This document shows, piece by piece, positions 28,822 through 37,833 of a DNA stretch of 64,000 nt. Made by a program: the position numbers and the translations under genes. Position 1 is the stretch's first letter. Each line of letters opens with the position of its first letter. The notes under the pieces were generated by a model. That model had not been told where the DNA came from and did not search any database. It saw nothing but the letters and a program-made list of their open reading frames with translations. Source of the stretch: Thiocapsa sp. (GTDB lineage Bacteria; Pseudomonadota; Gammaproteobacteria; Chromatiales; Chromatiaceae); assembly GCF_018399035.1 (NCBI RefSeq), contig NZ_CP073760.1:1736001-1800000 (forward strand). Reading direction: 5' to 3'.

Positions 28822-30546
28822 ATGACCGACATCGACCAACTTGTCCTGATTGGTGCAGCACTGTTGCTGGTGGCGATCCTCGCCAGCGCGCTCTCGTATC
28901 GGATCGGCATGCCCTTGCTCTTGGTCTTCCTCGCGGTCGGCATGTTGGCGGGCGAAGACGGACCCGGCGGCATCGTCTTCAACGATCTCGACATCGCGTA
29001 CGCGGTGGGTAGCGTGACACTGGCGGTCATTCTGCTCAACGGCGGTCTCAACACCCGCTCGGAAACCTTTCGAACCAGCCTGCGCCCCGCATTCGTCCTG
29101 GCAACCTTGGGCGTCTTGATCACCTGCGTGGTCTTGGGTCTGTTTGCCGCTTGGTTGTTGGATCTCAGCCTGCTCGAGGGCTTGCTGGTGGGCGCGGTGG
29201 TGGGCTCCACCGATGCCGCCGCGGTGTTTGCATTGCTGCGCGCCCGAGGTTTGCAGCTCAAGGAACGGGTCGCGGCCACACTGGAAATGGAATCCGGCAG
29301 CAACGACCCCATGGCGATCTTCCTGACGATCGCCGTCATCGAGCTGTTGGTTGCCGAGCATCGGGTTCCGAATCTGGACATCCTGCCGCTGTTCGTGCAG
29401 CAGATGGGCATCGGGCTGGTCGCCGGCATCGGCGGAGGCTATGCACTGGCGTGGCTGACCAACCGGCTGTCGCTCGAACGGGGGATGTACCCGCTCTTGG
29501 TGCTCGCCGGAGGGCTCGCCATCTATGGTTTGACCACGGTGCTGGGGGGCAGTGGCTTTCTGGCGATCTATCTGATCGGGGTCGTCCTCAGGCACCGCTC
29601 GCCGCGCGAATCGCACAACATTCTTCAGGTCCACAACGGTTTTGCCTGGCTGGCACAGATCGGCATGTTCCTGATGCTCGGTCTCCTGGCGACCCCCACC
29701 GGTTTGATCGCCGACGCGCCGGCCGCCTTCGCGATCGCCTTGATCCTGATGTTCGTCGCCCGACCCATCGCGGTTGCGGTGTGCCTGATCCCCTTTCGGT
29801 TTCCTTGGCGCGAGCAACTGTTTATCGCCTGGGTCGGACTGCGCGGGGCGGTGCCGATCATCCTGGCCCTGTTCCCTCTGTTGGCGGGCATCGCGCAAGC
29901 CGAGCTGATTCTGGATCTGGCGTTTTTCGTCGTGCTCATCTCGCTTACCGTTCAAGGCTGGACGATTCCCCGCCTGGCGCGGCGGCTCAGGCTCGAGGTC
30001 CCGGCGAAACCGGGACCCGACGAGCGCCTGGAGCTGACGCCTGCGCCGGCAGACGGCCACGCCATCCTGGGCTACCATCTGGGTACGAGCACCCGCGCGC
30101 TCGGACGGCGCGCGAGCGATCTGCGCAACTCCGGCGATGCCTGGGCCGTGGCGGTGCTGCGCGACGGCCGCACACTCATGCCGGAGGTCGCGGGCCCCCT
30201 GGCCCCCGGTGACTGGCTCTATCTGGTCGCCAAGGATGCCGACACCGCGACGCTCGGCGATCTGCTGGCGTCCCGGGAAGCACCCGAGTTCCTCGACGAG
30301 CGGGTGTTTTTCGGTGATTTCATCCTCAACGGCAGTGCGCCCCTCGGCGCGGTCGCGGCCCAATATGGTCAGCCCGTCCAGGACGGGATGGAAGGCATGA
30401 CCTTGGAGCAATTCATGTGTGCCAGGCTCGACGAGCTTCCGGTCGTCGGGGACCGGGTTCGTTTGGGGAAGCTCGAGCTTGTCATCCGCGATATTCGGGG
30501 TAACAAGATCACTCAGGTCGGTCTGCGCATTCCGACTCACCTTTAG
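28822..30546 (+). CDS. Potassium/proton antiporter (CvrA/NhaP2-type)
   Basis: This 574-residue protein has a Na+/H+ exchanger domain of about 12 helices (residues about 1-390; VVGSTDAAAVFALLRARG and LEMESGSNDPMAIFLT are signature segments), a TrkA-C-like regulatory domain (about 400-480) and a C-terminal CorC/HlyC-like domain (about 490-570). That order defines the CvrA/NhaP2 group of K+/H+ antiporters that protect against cytoplasmic alkalinization or hyperosmosis. It precedes the Usp gene by 54 bases, so cotranscription is possible. Confidence 0.9.
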   Translation: MTDIDQLVLIGAALLLVAILASALSYRIGMPLLLVFLAVGMLAGEDGPGGIVFNDLDIAYAVGSVTLAVILLNGGLNTRSETFRTSLRPAFVLATLGVLITCVVLGLFAAWLLDLSLLEGLLVGAVVGSTDAAAVFALLRARGLQLKERVAATLEMESGSNDPMAIFLTIAVIELLVAEHRVPNLDILPLFVQQMGIGLVAGIGGGYALAWLTNRLSLERGMYPLLVLAGGLAIYGLTTVLGGSGFLAIYLIGVVLRHRSPRESHNILQVHNGFAWLAQIGMFLMLGLLATPTGLIADAPAAFAIALILMFVARPIAVAVCLIPFRFPWREQLFIAWVGLRGAVPIILALFPLLAGIAQAELILDLAFFVVLISLTVQGWTIPRLARRLRLEVPAKPGPDERLELTPAPADGHAILGYHLGTSTRALGRRASDLRNSGDAWAVAVLRDGRTLMPEVAGPLAPGDWLYLVAKDADTATLGDLLASREAPEFLDERVFFGDFILNGSAPLGAVAAQYGQPVQDGMEGMTLEQFMCARLDELPVVGDRVRLGKLELVIRDIRGNKITQVGLRIPTHL

Positions 30547-30600
30547 TGATTCAACCGTCTAAGGTGCCGCGTCGTACCATGAGCCGAACAGGAGTCCGAT

Positions 30601-31575
30601 ATGAAATGGTTCAGGAATATCCTCTTCGTCGCGGATCCCGAGAAGGGCTGCAGGTCCGCCTTCGAGCGCGCGGTCCTGCTGGCCGAAAACAATCAGGCCG
30701 AGCTCACTTTAGTCGACGTGATTCCCCGCATGAGCACCGGCTTCCGCCTTCGCGACGGCGGCGCGACTGCGGAGGATCTGCAGGCTGCAGCGACGGAGCA
30801 GCGCCTGCACCGACTGGAGTCGTTGATCAAACCCTACGGGCCGCGGCTCGACATCCGAGTGAAGGTGCTGACCGGGACACCCTACCTCGAGATCATTCGC
30901 GAGGTCCTGCGCAGCAAGCATGATCTGGTGATCCGCCCGCCGGAAGATGCGGGCTGGTTTGGCCGGTTGCTCGGCAGCGACGACATGAACCTGCTGCGCC
31001 AGTGCCCCTGTCCGGTTTGGGCCATCAAGTGCAAGGGATCAGGGTCCTTTCGACGGATCCTGGCGGCAGTGGATGTGGACGACAGCCTCCGGCCTGAAGA
31101 AACGCGGCATGCGATGAACCTCCGGATCCTGGAGATCGCAGGGTCTCTGGCACTGTCGGAATTTGCCGATCTGCATGTCGTCCATGTCTGGGATGCGATC
31201 GGCGAAATGCTCCTTCGCGGCACCGTCGTCAGTACCCCGGAAGCGGAGGTTGCGGCCTATGTCGACCAGGTCCGAGAGCGCCATGCGTCCTATTTGGCGG
31301 CACTCCTGCGGGAGATCACCGGCATCTTGGGCGAGGATGCACTGGGCTTTCTGAAACCGAAAACGCACCTCCTGCGCGGCGAGGCCCGAAAGAAGATCCC
31401 GACGCTCGCGGGCAAACTCGGCGCCGATCTTGTCGTGATGGGCACGGTCGGTCGTGGCGGTATCCCCGGCTTGCTGATGGGCAACACGGCCGAGGCCATC
31501 CTGCAGCAGGTGGACTGTTCCGTGCTTGCAATCAAGCCGCCCGGATTCGTCACAGCGGTCGAGCTCGAGGGCTGA
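30601..31575 (+). CDS. Tandem universal stress protein (UspE-like)
   Basis: This 324-residue protein has two Usp domains. The first has FRNILFVADPEKGCRSAFERAVLLAE, and the second has ADLVVMGTVGRGGIPGLLMGNTAEAIL (the ATP-binding GxxG(9)GxxA-type loop is complete only in the second). Such proteins bind nucleotides and support stress survival. AGGAG lies at a good distance before the ATG. Its place after an ion antiporter suggests a shared stress response. Confidence 0.92.
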   Translation: MKWFRNILFVADPEKGCRSAFERAVLLAENNQAELTLVDVIPRMSTGFRLRDGGATAEDLQAAATEQRLHRLESLIKPYGPRLDIRVKVLTGTPYLEIIREVLRSKHDLVIRPPEDAGWFGRLLGSDDMNLLRQCPCPVWAIKCKGSGSFRRILAAVDVDDSLRPEETRHAMNLRILEIAGSLALSEFADLHVVHVWDAIGEMLLRGTVVSTPEAEVAAYVDQVRERHASYLAALLREITGILGEDALGFLKPKTHLLRGEARKKIPTLAGKLGADLVVMGTVGRGGIPGLLMGNTAEAILQQVDCSVLAIKPPGFVTAVELEG

Positions 31576-31610
31576 GCCCGCATCAACCGTGCCCACGACC
31601 CGGCCAGCGC

Positions 31611-31901
31611 TTAGCCCGCTTCCGCCGGCACGCGCTGCGACACCGTGCTGAGCTCCTCCGGCCAACAGCCGGCCGGCGGCCCGAGCTCGGCGCCCTCCCC
31701 TTCGAATCGCACCAGATACAGCTCCCGTTCGGGATCCTCTTCGAGGTGTCCGATGTTGAGGATGACGCCACGGGTCCCGGCTGCCGCGATCAGGGCATCC
31801 TCGGCGAGATCCGGGATACCGCCGTCGTTGTAGATATCCGCGGCGGCGTAGACCAGATCGCCCGGGCCCAACTGACCAAGCTCCAATTGACTGAGATCCA
31901 T
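31611..31901 (-). CDS. nifZ: NifZ-family protein
   Basis: This 96-residue protein has the NifZ pattern: LGPGDLVYAAADIYNDGGIPDLAED, GTRGVILNIGHLEEDPERELYLVRFE and ELGPPAGCWPEELS. NifZ assists maturation of the nitrogenase MoFe protein P-clusters. The start at 31901 has CAGGAGT eight to ten bases upstream. It is divergent from nifU, with the nif control region in between. Confidence 0.9.
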   Translation of the reverse strand: MDLSQLELGQLGPGDLVYAAADIYNDGGIPDLAEDALIAAAGTRGVILNIGHLEEDPERELYLVRFEGEGAELGPPAGCWPEELSTVSQRVPAEAG

Positions 31902-32039
31902 CAAAGACTCCTGTTGTTGAGATGTGTTGTGGGATTCACGACCCGACGCAGGCGGGCTGTCGTTCGAGAGCCGACATCGATGCAAGAAGGAAGGCTCTCG
32001 ACCAAATATAAATCAATGAGATAGATGAAACATCCCACG

Positions 32040-32055
32040 TGGCACACGGCTTGCT
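32040..32055 (+). promoter_or_regulatory. Sigma-54 (RpoN) promoter of nifU
   Basis: TGGCACACGGCTTGCT matches the -24/-12 consensus TGGCAC-N5-TTGCW in every conserved position. It lies about 95 bases before the nifU ATG. A candidate upstream activator site TGT-N10-ACG (31924-31939) is one base off the NifA consensus TGT-N10-ACA and lies about 100 bases upstream. NifA control is inferred. Confidence 0.85.
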
Positions 32056-32149
32056 GAATGACTCGCCAACACAGACGCAAGACTCAAGCCACGGCTCGAG
32101 CATCCGTCCCGACTCACTCGCTTATTGCTACAGCAACCGGAGACACGCC

Positions 32150-33034
32150 ATGTGGGATTACTCGGAAAAGGTCCAGGAGCACTTCTTCAATCCCCGCAAT
32201 GCGGGCGCAGTCCCTGAGGCCAATGCGACGGGTGACGTGGGCTCCCTGTCCTGCGGCGATGCACTGCGCCTGACCCTCAAGGTCGACCCGGCGAGCGAGG
32301 TGATCCTCGAAGCCGGCTTCCAGACCTTCGGCTGCGGCTCCGCCATCGCCTCGAGCTCGGCGCTGACCGAGATCATCAAGGGCATGACGCTCAACGAGGC
32401 GCTCGAGGTCACCAATCAGGACATCGCCGACTATCTCGACGGCCTGCCGGCCGAGAAGATGCACTGCTCGGTGATGGGTCGCGAGGCGTTGCAGGCGGCG
32501 ATCGCCAACTACCGGGGCGAGGAATGGAAGGACGACCATGAGGAAGGCGCACTGGTCTGCAAGTGTTTCGCAGTCGATTCGGTCCTGATCGAAAACACCA
32601 TCCGCTCCAACGGTCTCTCCACGGTCGAAGAGGTCGCGAATTACACCAAGGCGGGCGGCGGCTGCTCGGCCTGTCACGAAGGGGTCGAGGCCATCCTGAG
32701 CCGCGTCCTCGCCGAGCAGGGCAAGGCGTTCGACCCCTATGCCAAGGCACCCGAGGCAGCGCCCTCGTCCGGCGGGCGCAAGCTCGGCAACCTGGAGCGC
32801 ATCCGCCGCATCGAGCGGTCCATCGAGGCGATCCGCCCGAACCTGCAGCGCGACCACGGCGACGTGGAGCTGATCGATGTCGACGGCAAGAACGTCTACG
32901 TCAACATGACCGGCGCCTGCGTGGGTTGCCAGATGGCCTCGACGACGCTCGACGGGATCCAGCAGCGCATCGTCGAGGATCTCGGCGAGCTCGTGCGGGT
33001 GCTGCCGGCGAAGGCGATGCGCAAGAGCGCGTAG
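32150..33034 (+). CDS. nifU: Fe-S cluster scaffold NifU
   Basis: This 294-residue modular scaffold builds clusters for nitrogenase. The IscU-like N-terminus has cysteines in [11 protein letters not shown] (C35), [16 protein letters not shown] and [12 protein letters not shown]. The central Bfd-like [2Fe-2S] domain has LVCKCFAVD and [10 protein letters not shown]. The C-terminal Nfu domain has [20 protein letters not shown] (CxxC). Its partner NifS follows after a repeat-bearing gap. The ATG at 32150 gives the normal MWDYSEKV start. Confidence 0.97.
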   Translation: MWDYSEKVQEHFFNPRNAGAVPEANATGDVGSLSCGDALRLTLKVDPASEVILEAGFQTFGCGSAIASSSALTEIIKGMTLNEALEVTNQDIADYLDGLPAEKMHCSVMGREALQAAIANYRGEEWKDDHEEGALVCKCFAVDSVLIENTIRSNGLSTVEEVANYTKAGGGCSACHEGVEAILSRVLAEQGKAFDPYAKAPEAAPSSGGRKLGNLERIRRIERSIEAIRPNLQRDHGDVELIDVDGKNVYVNMTGACVGCQMASTTLDGIQQRIVEDLGELVRVLPAKAMRKSA

Positions 33035-33045
33035 GAGCCGCCAGC

Positions 33046-33075
33046 CGTAGGTTGGGCAAAGCGCAGCGTGCCCAA
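33046..33075. repeat. 30-bp GTAGGTTGGGC repeat, copy 2
   Basis: Same as 5092-5121 except one base (GCGCAGCG for GCGTAGCG). It lies 12 bases past the nifU stop. Confidence 0.88.
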
Positions 33076-33123
33076 CCCGCGCCGGCATCACGGGGAGCCG
33101 ACAGCGCAGGTATAGGCGACGAC

Positions 33124-33190
<67 letters not shown>

Positions 33191-33360
33191 AAAAATTCTG
33201 CGACGGTTTACTCACGACTTGCGGCGTAAGGGGCTCGATGCCTTCCAGACATGCGCAGTCGAGGTGCCTGATCTCAAAGATCGCCCAAAGGAACCCGCGG
33301 CGCATAAGCGCAGCCAATCGCAGGAGGCTCGAACCGCACATTCCACGAGGCCATCAATCC

Positions 33361-34587
33361 ATGACCACTCCACCCGACACCCAAGGCATCTATCTCGACA
33401 ACAATGCCACCACCATGGTCGCGCCCGAGGTGGTCGATGCCATGCTGCCCTTCTTCACGGAGCAGTTCGGCAACGCCTCCTCGATCCATGCCTACGGCAA
33501 CCGGGTCGGCCACGCCATCAAGCAGGCGCGGCAGCAGGTCCAGACATTGCTCGGGGCCGCGCAGGACTCGGAGATCGTCTTCACCTCCTGCGGCACCGAG
33601 TCGGACTCTACCGCCATCCTCTCGGCCATCAAGGCCCAACCGGAGCGTCGGGAGATCATCACCACGGTCGTGGAGCATCCGGCGATCCTGTCGCTCTGTC
33701 AGCACCTGGAGACCGAGGGCTACAAGGTCCATTACCTCACCGTCGACGGCAAAGGCCGGCTCGATATCCAGCAGTACATGGACCTGCTTTCGGACCGCGT
33801 CGCGATCGTCTCGGTGATGTGGGCGAACAATGAATCGGGCACACTCTTCCCGGTTCAGGAGATGGCGGAGCTGGCGAAATCGGCCGGCGTCCTCTTCCAT
33901 ACCGATGCGGTCCAAGCGGTCGGCAAGCTCCCCATCGATCTCAAGGACACCGCGATCGATATGCTCTCGGTCTCCGGACACAAGCTGCACGCGCCCAAGG
34001 GCATCGGTGTGCTCTATCTGAGGCGCAACACGCGCTTTCGCCCTATGCTGCGCGGCGGGCATCAAGAGCGCGGCCGGCGTGCCGGCACCGAGAACAGCGC
34101 CTCCATCGTCGGGCTCGGCAAGGCGTGCGAGATGGCGCTGGAGCACATGGACGAAGAGAAGACTGCGGTGCGGGCCATGCGCGATCGGCTCGAGCAAGGC
34201 ATCCTCGCCGCCGTGCCCAACTGCTTCGTGACGGGCGATCCGACCAATCGCCTGCCGAACACCAGCAACATCGCCTTCGAATACATCGAGGGCGAGGCCA
34301 TCCTGCTGCTGCTCAACAAGCTCGGCATCGCGGCCTCCAGCGGCTCCGCCTGCACCTCCGGATCGCTCGAACCCTCGCATGTGATGCGCGCCATGGGCAT
34401 CCCCTTCACCGCCGCCCACGGCACCACACGCTTCTCGCTCTCGCGCTACAACCGCATGGATGAGATCGACCGGGTCATCGAGGCCGTCCCGCCGATCGTC
34501 GCCAAGCTGCGTAAACTCTCGCCCTATTGGTCCGAGACGGGCCCCGTGTCCGATCCGGCCGCCGCCTTCGCACCGGCCTATGCCTGA
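33361..34587 (+). CDS. nifS: Cysteine desulfurase NifS
   Basis: This 408-residue PLP enzyme supplies sulfur for NifU. It contains IYLDNNATTMVAPEVVDAM, FTSCGTESDSTAI, VMWANNESGTLFP, the PLP lysine in SVSGHKLHAPKGIGVLYL, and the catalytic cysteine loop SSGSACTSGSLEPSHVM. Length is typical of NifS. It is co-oriented with nifU, separated by the repeat-bearing gap. Whether the sigma-54 promoter of nifU drives it too depends on how strongly the hexamer hairpin terminates transcription. Confidence 0.97.
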   Translation: MTTPPDTQGIYLDNNATTMVAPEVVDAMLPFFTEQFGNASSIHAYGNRVGHAIKQARQQVQTLLGAAQDSEIVFTSCGTESDSTAILSAIKAQPERREIITTVVEHPAILSLCQHLETEGYKVHYLTVDGKGRLDIQQYMDLLSDRVAIVSVMWANNESGTLFPVQEMAELAKSAGVLFHTDAVQAVGKLPIDLKDTAIDMLSVSGHKLHAPKGIGVLYLRRNTRFRPMLRGGHQERGRRAGTENSASIVGLGKACEMALEHMDEEKTAVRAMRDRLEQGILAAVPNCFVTGDPTNRLPNTSNIAFEYIEGEAILLLLNKLGIAASSGSACTSGSLEPSHVMRAMGIPFTAAHGTTRFSLSRYNRMDEIDRVIEAVPPIVAKLRKLSPYWSETGPVSDPAAAFAPAYA

Positions 34588-34698
34588 TTCGAATCGAGAC
34601 CTGTCGCGCGCAAGGATCGGGCGCGCAAATTCGGCTGCGCTCCACCGCCAGCTCTGGCACCATGCGCGATCGATCACTTTCATAGGATCCGCGCAACG

Positions 34699-35547
34699 AT
34701 GACAAACGAGGTCGTGCTGCTCGTCGGCCATGGTGCCCGTGACCCGGGGAACGAGGGCAACGCCGAGGTGGAGACGTTCACCGAGGCTTGGCGGACACGT
34801 CATCCCGAGGTCGAGATTCAGGTTTGCTGGATCGAGCATGCTCATGTCCTGCTCGACGCAGGCTTGGATCGCGCCGCCACCGCGGCCGGCACTGGCTCGG
34901 GTACTGCGTCCGGCGACGGGCGGGTGCTGGTCCTGCCCTTGATCCTCAACGCCGCGGGACACGTCAAGGGCGACATCCCGCAAGCGCTCGCCGCGGCACG
35001 CCGGCGCCATCCCGAGGTGGAATTCCGCTATGGACATCCGCTCGGAACCTCGGATCAGTTGCTCAAGGCCCTGCGCCACCGTCTCCACCAGGCGATGACC
35101 GAGCTCGACATGCCGGATCCACGCACCACCGGCGTGGTCTTGCTGGCGCGCGGGGCCTCGGATATCGAATCCACCGGCGAGGTGGCCAAGATGGCTCACT
35201 GGCTCTACGAGACGACCGAGCACGACCGCGTCGAGATCGCCTTCACCGGGATCAGCTTTCCGCGTCTCGAGCAGGCCGTACAGCGGCTCGATCTGCTCGG
35301 CGCCAGCCAGATCATCGTCCTGCCCTACTACCTCTTCACCGGGCGTCTCATCCAGCGCATCAGCCGCCAAGTCGGACGCTTGCGCCAGCAGTACCCGACA
35401 CGGGTGTTCGCCCAGGCCGGCTATATCGGCCGGCACGAACAGCTGCTGGATCTGCTGGATCTGCGTCTGGCGCAGTGCCGAGACGGCACCGCACTCCTCC
35501 CCTGCGACGGTTGCGCTTACGCACTGGCAGCACACCATGAGCACTGA
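34699..35547 (+). CDS. cbiX: Sirohydrochlorin cobaltochelatase, two-domain CbiX
   Basis: This 282-residue protein consists of two CbiX-type halves. The first has LLVGHGARDPGNEGN (metal-site His) and LVLPLILNAAGHVKGDIPQ. The second has LLARGASDIESTGEVAKMA and IVLPYYLFTGRLIQRI. It inserts cobalt into sirohydrochlorin, the early (anaerobic-type) entry to B12. CysG can provide the precursor. The second half has Arg where a His would be expected in GHG, as is common in long CbiX. It overlaps cbiC by 11 bases. Confidence 0.92.
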   Translation: MTNEVVLLVGHGARDPGNEGNAEVETFTEAWRTRHPEVEIQVCWIEHAHVLLDAGLDRAATAAGTGSGTASGDGRVLVLPLILNAAGHVKGDIPQALAAARRRHPEVEFRYGHPLGTSDQLLKALRHRLHQAMTELDMPDPRTTGVVLLARGASDIESTGEVAKMAHWLYETTEHDRVEIAFTGISFPRLEQAVQRLDLLGASQIIVLPYYLFTGRLIQRISRQVGRLRQQYPTRVFAQAGYIGRHEQLLDLLDLRLAQCRDGTALLPCDGCAYALAAHHEH

Positions 35548-36214
35548 CCCGCGCACCCCGGCGCCCGCCGCCGCCGACACCGGTGGCGCCCTCTTGACCG
35601 CGGCAGGTGCGCGCATCGAGGAAGGATCCTTCGCCATCATCGATGCGGAGGCCGGGAGCCACGCGTACGACCCGGCACAGTGGACACTGGTCAGACGCCT
35701 CATCCACGCGAGCGGGGACTTCGACTTCAACGGGCTGACACGTTTCCACCCCGAGGCCGTCGCCGCCGGCTGTGCGGCGTTGAAACGCGGCGCACCCATC
35801 GTCTGCGATGTGGAGATGATCCGCGCCGGCGTCTCGAAGACGCGCATGGCGCCGCTCGGCGTGCAGGCGCATCAGTTCATCGACGACCCCGAGGTGATCG
35901 CGCACGCGCGCGCCGAAGACACGACCCGCGCCACGCAGGCGATGCGTCGGGCCGCTCGCGAGGGTCTGCTCGAGGGTGCCGTCGTCGGCATCGGCAACGC
36001 CCCGAGCGCCCTCTTGGAGGTCATTCGGCTGATCGCCTCCGAAGGTGTCCGCCCGGCGCTCGTGATCGGGATGCCGGTCGGATTCGTCGCCGCGGCCGAG
36101 TCGAAGGATCTCCTGATGCGGGTCGAGACGGTGCCTTGGATCGCCGTGCAGGGCCGCAAGGGCGGGTCGACGCTGGTGGTTGCGGCGCTGAATGCACTCA
36201 TGATCCTGAGCTAA
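35537..36214 (+). CDS. cbiC: Precorrin-8X methylmutase (CbiC/CobH)
   Basis: This 225-residue enzyme moves the C11 methyl to C12 to give cobyrinic (hydrogenobyrinic) acid. LVRRLIHASGDFDF carries the catalytic His. IVCDVEMIRAGVSKTRM and VVGIGNAPSALLEVIRLI are family segments. It overlaps cbiX. Its TAA stop codon is the first three bases of a repeat module. Confidence 0.95.
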   Translation: MSTDPRTPAPAAADTGGALLTAAGARIEEGSFAIIDAEAGSHAYDPAQWTLVRRLIHASGDFDFNGLTRFHPEAVAAGCAALKRGAPIVCDVEMIRAGVSKTRMAPLGVQAHQFIDDPEVIAHARAEDTTRATQAMRRAAREGLLEGAVVGIGNAPSALLEVIRLIASEGVRPALVIGMPVGFVAAAESKDLLMRVETVPWIAVQGRKGGSTLVVAALNALMILS

Positions 36215-36294
36215 ACCGCGTCTACGGCAACAGGCTTGGTGTGAAGGTGGAATCGACCTCGCGGGAGCTAAAGATCTCGGCGGGACGCGGTTTA
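36212..36294. repeat. 83-bp TAAACCGCG module at the cbiC stop
   Basis: The ends are TAAACCGCGTC and GGACGCGGTTTA. The interior is unlike subtypes A, B or C. The first TAA serves as the cbiC stop codon. A diverged GTGACAACGC-type repeat lies at about 36363-36423, before cbiD. Confidence 0.9.
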
Positions 36295-36478
36295 GGATAA
36301 TGAAAAGAGTAAGATTTCCCGTCCAAAGTGCATTGTTCATCAATCCGGACACCCGCCCCGTAAGGGCGCTCGTGACAACGCTCGGGCGGTGTCGCGCGTC
36401 TCTTGGCGCTCCGCGCCAGATGCCCTTGCGGCCTGTTGATGGACGAGGACATCCGGATCAGATGATGGGAAGCAGCTG

Positions 36479-37642
36479 ATGTCAGGGGCCGTGCCGGCTT
36501 CCGCCGGCGGGGATCGGCGCAAGCGGGGCAATCGCACCGGCTGGTCGACCGGGGCCTGTGCGGCTGCTGCGGCGGCGGCCGCGGCGCGCGGTCTCGAAAC
36601 CGGCGTCGTGCCCGAAACGATCGAGATCCTGTTGCCGGAGGATCGGCGCCCGAGCTTCGCGATCATCGAGGGTCGCTTGATCGAGTCGGGCGTGCAGGTC
36701 GGATCGGGCGCGCAGGCGGCGGTCATCAAGGACGCCGGGGACGACCCGGACGCGACGCACGGCGCGCGCATCGTCGCGACCGTGGTCCGCCTTGCGGACG
36801 CACCGGGCGAGGTCCATCTGCTCGGCGGCGAGGGCGTCGGTCGCGTCACGCGCGCCGGACTCGGACTCACCGTCGGGGAGGCAGCCATCAATCCGGGACC
36901 GCGCGCCTATATCACGGCCAACGTGCGTGCGGCGGCGCCGACCCGACTGAGCCGCGAAGGGCTTGCGGTGACCATCTCGGTCCCCGATGGGGAGCGGATC
37001 GCCAAACGCACGCTCAACGCACGACTGGGGATCCTGGGCGGCATCTCGATCCTGGGCACAACCGGTGTCGTCTATCCCTACTCGACCGCCTCCTTCAAGG
37101 CGACGATCCGGCAGGGCGTTCAGGTCGCGCTGGCACAAGGCCAGGAGACGGTTGTCTTCACGACCGGGCGACGCACCGAGCGTCATTCCATGACCCGCTA
37201 CCCCGAGCTTCCCGAGATCTGTTTCGTGCAGATGGGCGACTTCGTCGGGGCTGCGCTCGACGCCGCGCGGGAGGCCGGTCTGAAGCGCATCGTCATCGGG
37301 GCCATGGTCGGCAAGCTGACCAAGATCGCCCAGGGGCTCAAGATCACCCATGCCCGCAAGGCCGAGGTCGACATGCAGCTGTTGGCGCGGCTGGTTGCCG
37401 ACGCCGGGGGCGACCCCGCACTCTGCGCCCGCGTGCTCGAAGGCGACACCGCCCGCTGGGCCGCGGAGCTGGTCGCCGAGGCGGGGCTCACGGGCGCCTT
37501 CCATCAGGCCCTGACGCGTGCGGTGGCCGCACTGGTTGCACAAGGACTCGCCGAGGGAACCCTCGTCGAGGTTCTGGCCTGGGGACCGGAGGGTGATCTG
37601 CTGGCGGAACAGACCGTCGGAACCCCGTCGCGACCCGCGTAG
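36479..37642 (+). CDS. cbiD: Cobalt-precorrin-5B C1-methyltransferase CbiD
   Basis: This 387-residue protein has the CbiD N-terminus NRTGWSTGACAAAAAAAAA, a central VTRAGLGLTVGEAAINPGPR, GILGGISILGTTGVVYPYS and ITHARKAEVDMQLLA. It methylates C1 in the anaerobic corrin pathway, which fits with cbiX and distinguishes this set from a purely aerobic one. The TAG stop codon falls within the first bases of a 121-bp palindromic repeat (GTAGGATGGG). Confidence 0.95.
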   Translation: MSGAVPASAGGDRRKRGNRTGWSTGACAAAAAAAAARGLETGVVPETIEILLPEDRRPSFAIIEGRLIESGVQVGSGAQAAVIKDAGDDPDATHGARIVATVVRLADAPGEVHLLGGEGVGRVTRAGLGLTVGEAAINPGPRAYITANVRAAAPTRLSREGLAVTISVPDGERIAKRTLNARLGILGGISILGTTGVVYPYSTASFKATIRQGVQVALAQGQETVVFTTGRRTERHSMTRYPELPEICFVQMGDFVGAALDAAREAGLKRIVIGAMVGKLTKIAQGLKITHARKAEVDMQLLARLVADAGGDPALCARVLEGDTARWAAELVAEAGLTGAFHQALTRAVAALVAQGLAEGTLVEVLAWGPEGDLLAEQTVGTPSRPA

Positions 37643-37756
37643 GATGGGTAGAGCGTCAGCGAAACCCATCTTCCAAACCACCGCGCTGCCGGGTTTCGGT
37701 CCGATGCCCTTGGCTCGGACTGGATGGGTTTCGCTTCGCTCTACCCATCCTACGTG
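37637..37756. repeat. 121-bp palindromic repeat, copy 3
   Basis: It begins CGCGTAGGATGGGTAGAGCG and ends CGCTCTACCCATCCTACGTG. The right flank TTTCGGTTGTTGTTGAAT matches that of copy 1. It provides the cbiD stop codon. Confidence 0.9.
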
Positions 37757-37833
37757 TTTCGGTTGTTGTTGAATGGTTCCTTAAGGTTGTGCCTCGCTCT
37801 TGTGTGCTCTATTGATCAATCGGTGTCATCCAC

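Noticed and set aside
29000..30540. Long minus-strand open frame opposite the antiporter
   Set aside because: Gln/Arg/Asp-rich composition without family motifs. The plus strand encodes a clear Na+/H+-exchanger-like protein with regulatory domains.
34588..34698. Cobalamin riboswitch before cbiX
   Set aside because: The gap is about 110 bases, shorter than a full B12 riboswitch, and no B12-box-like sequence was recognised.
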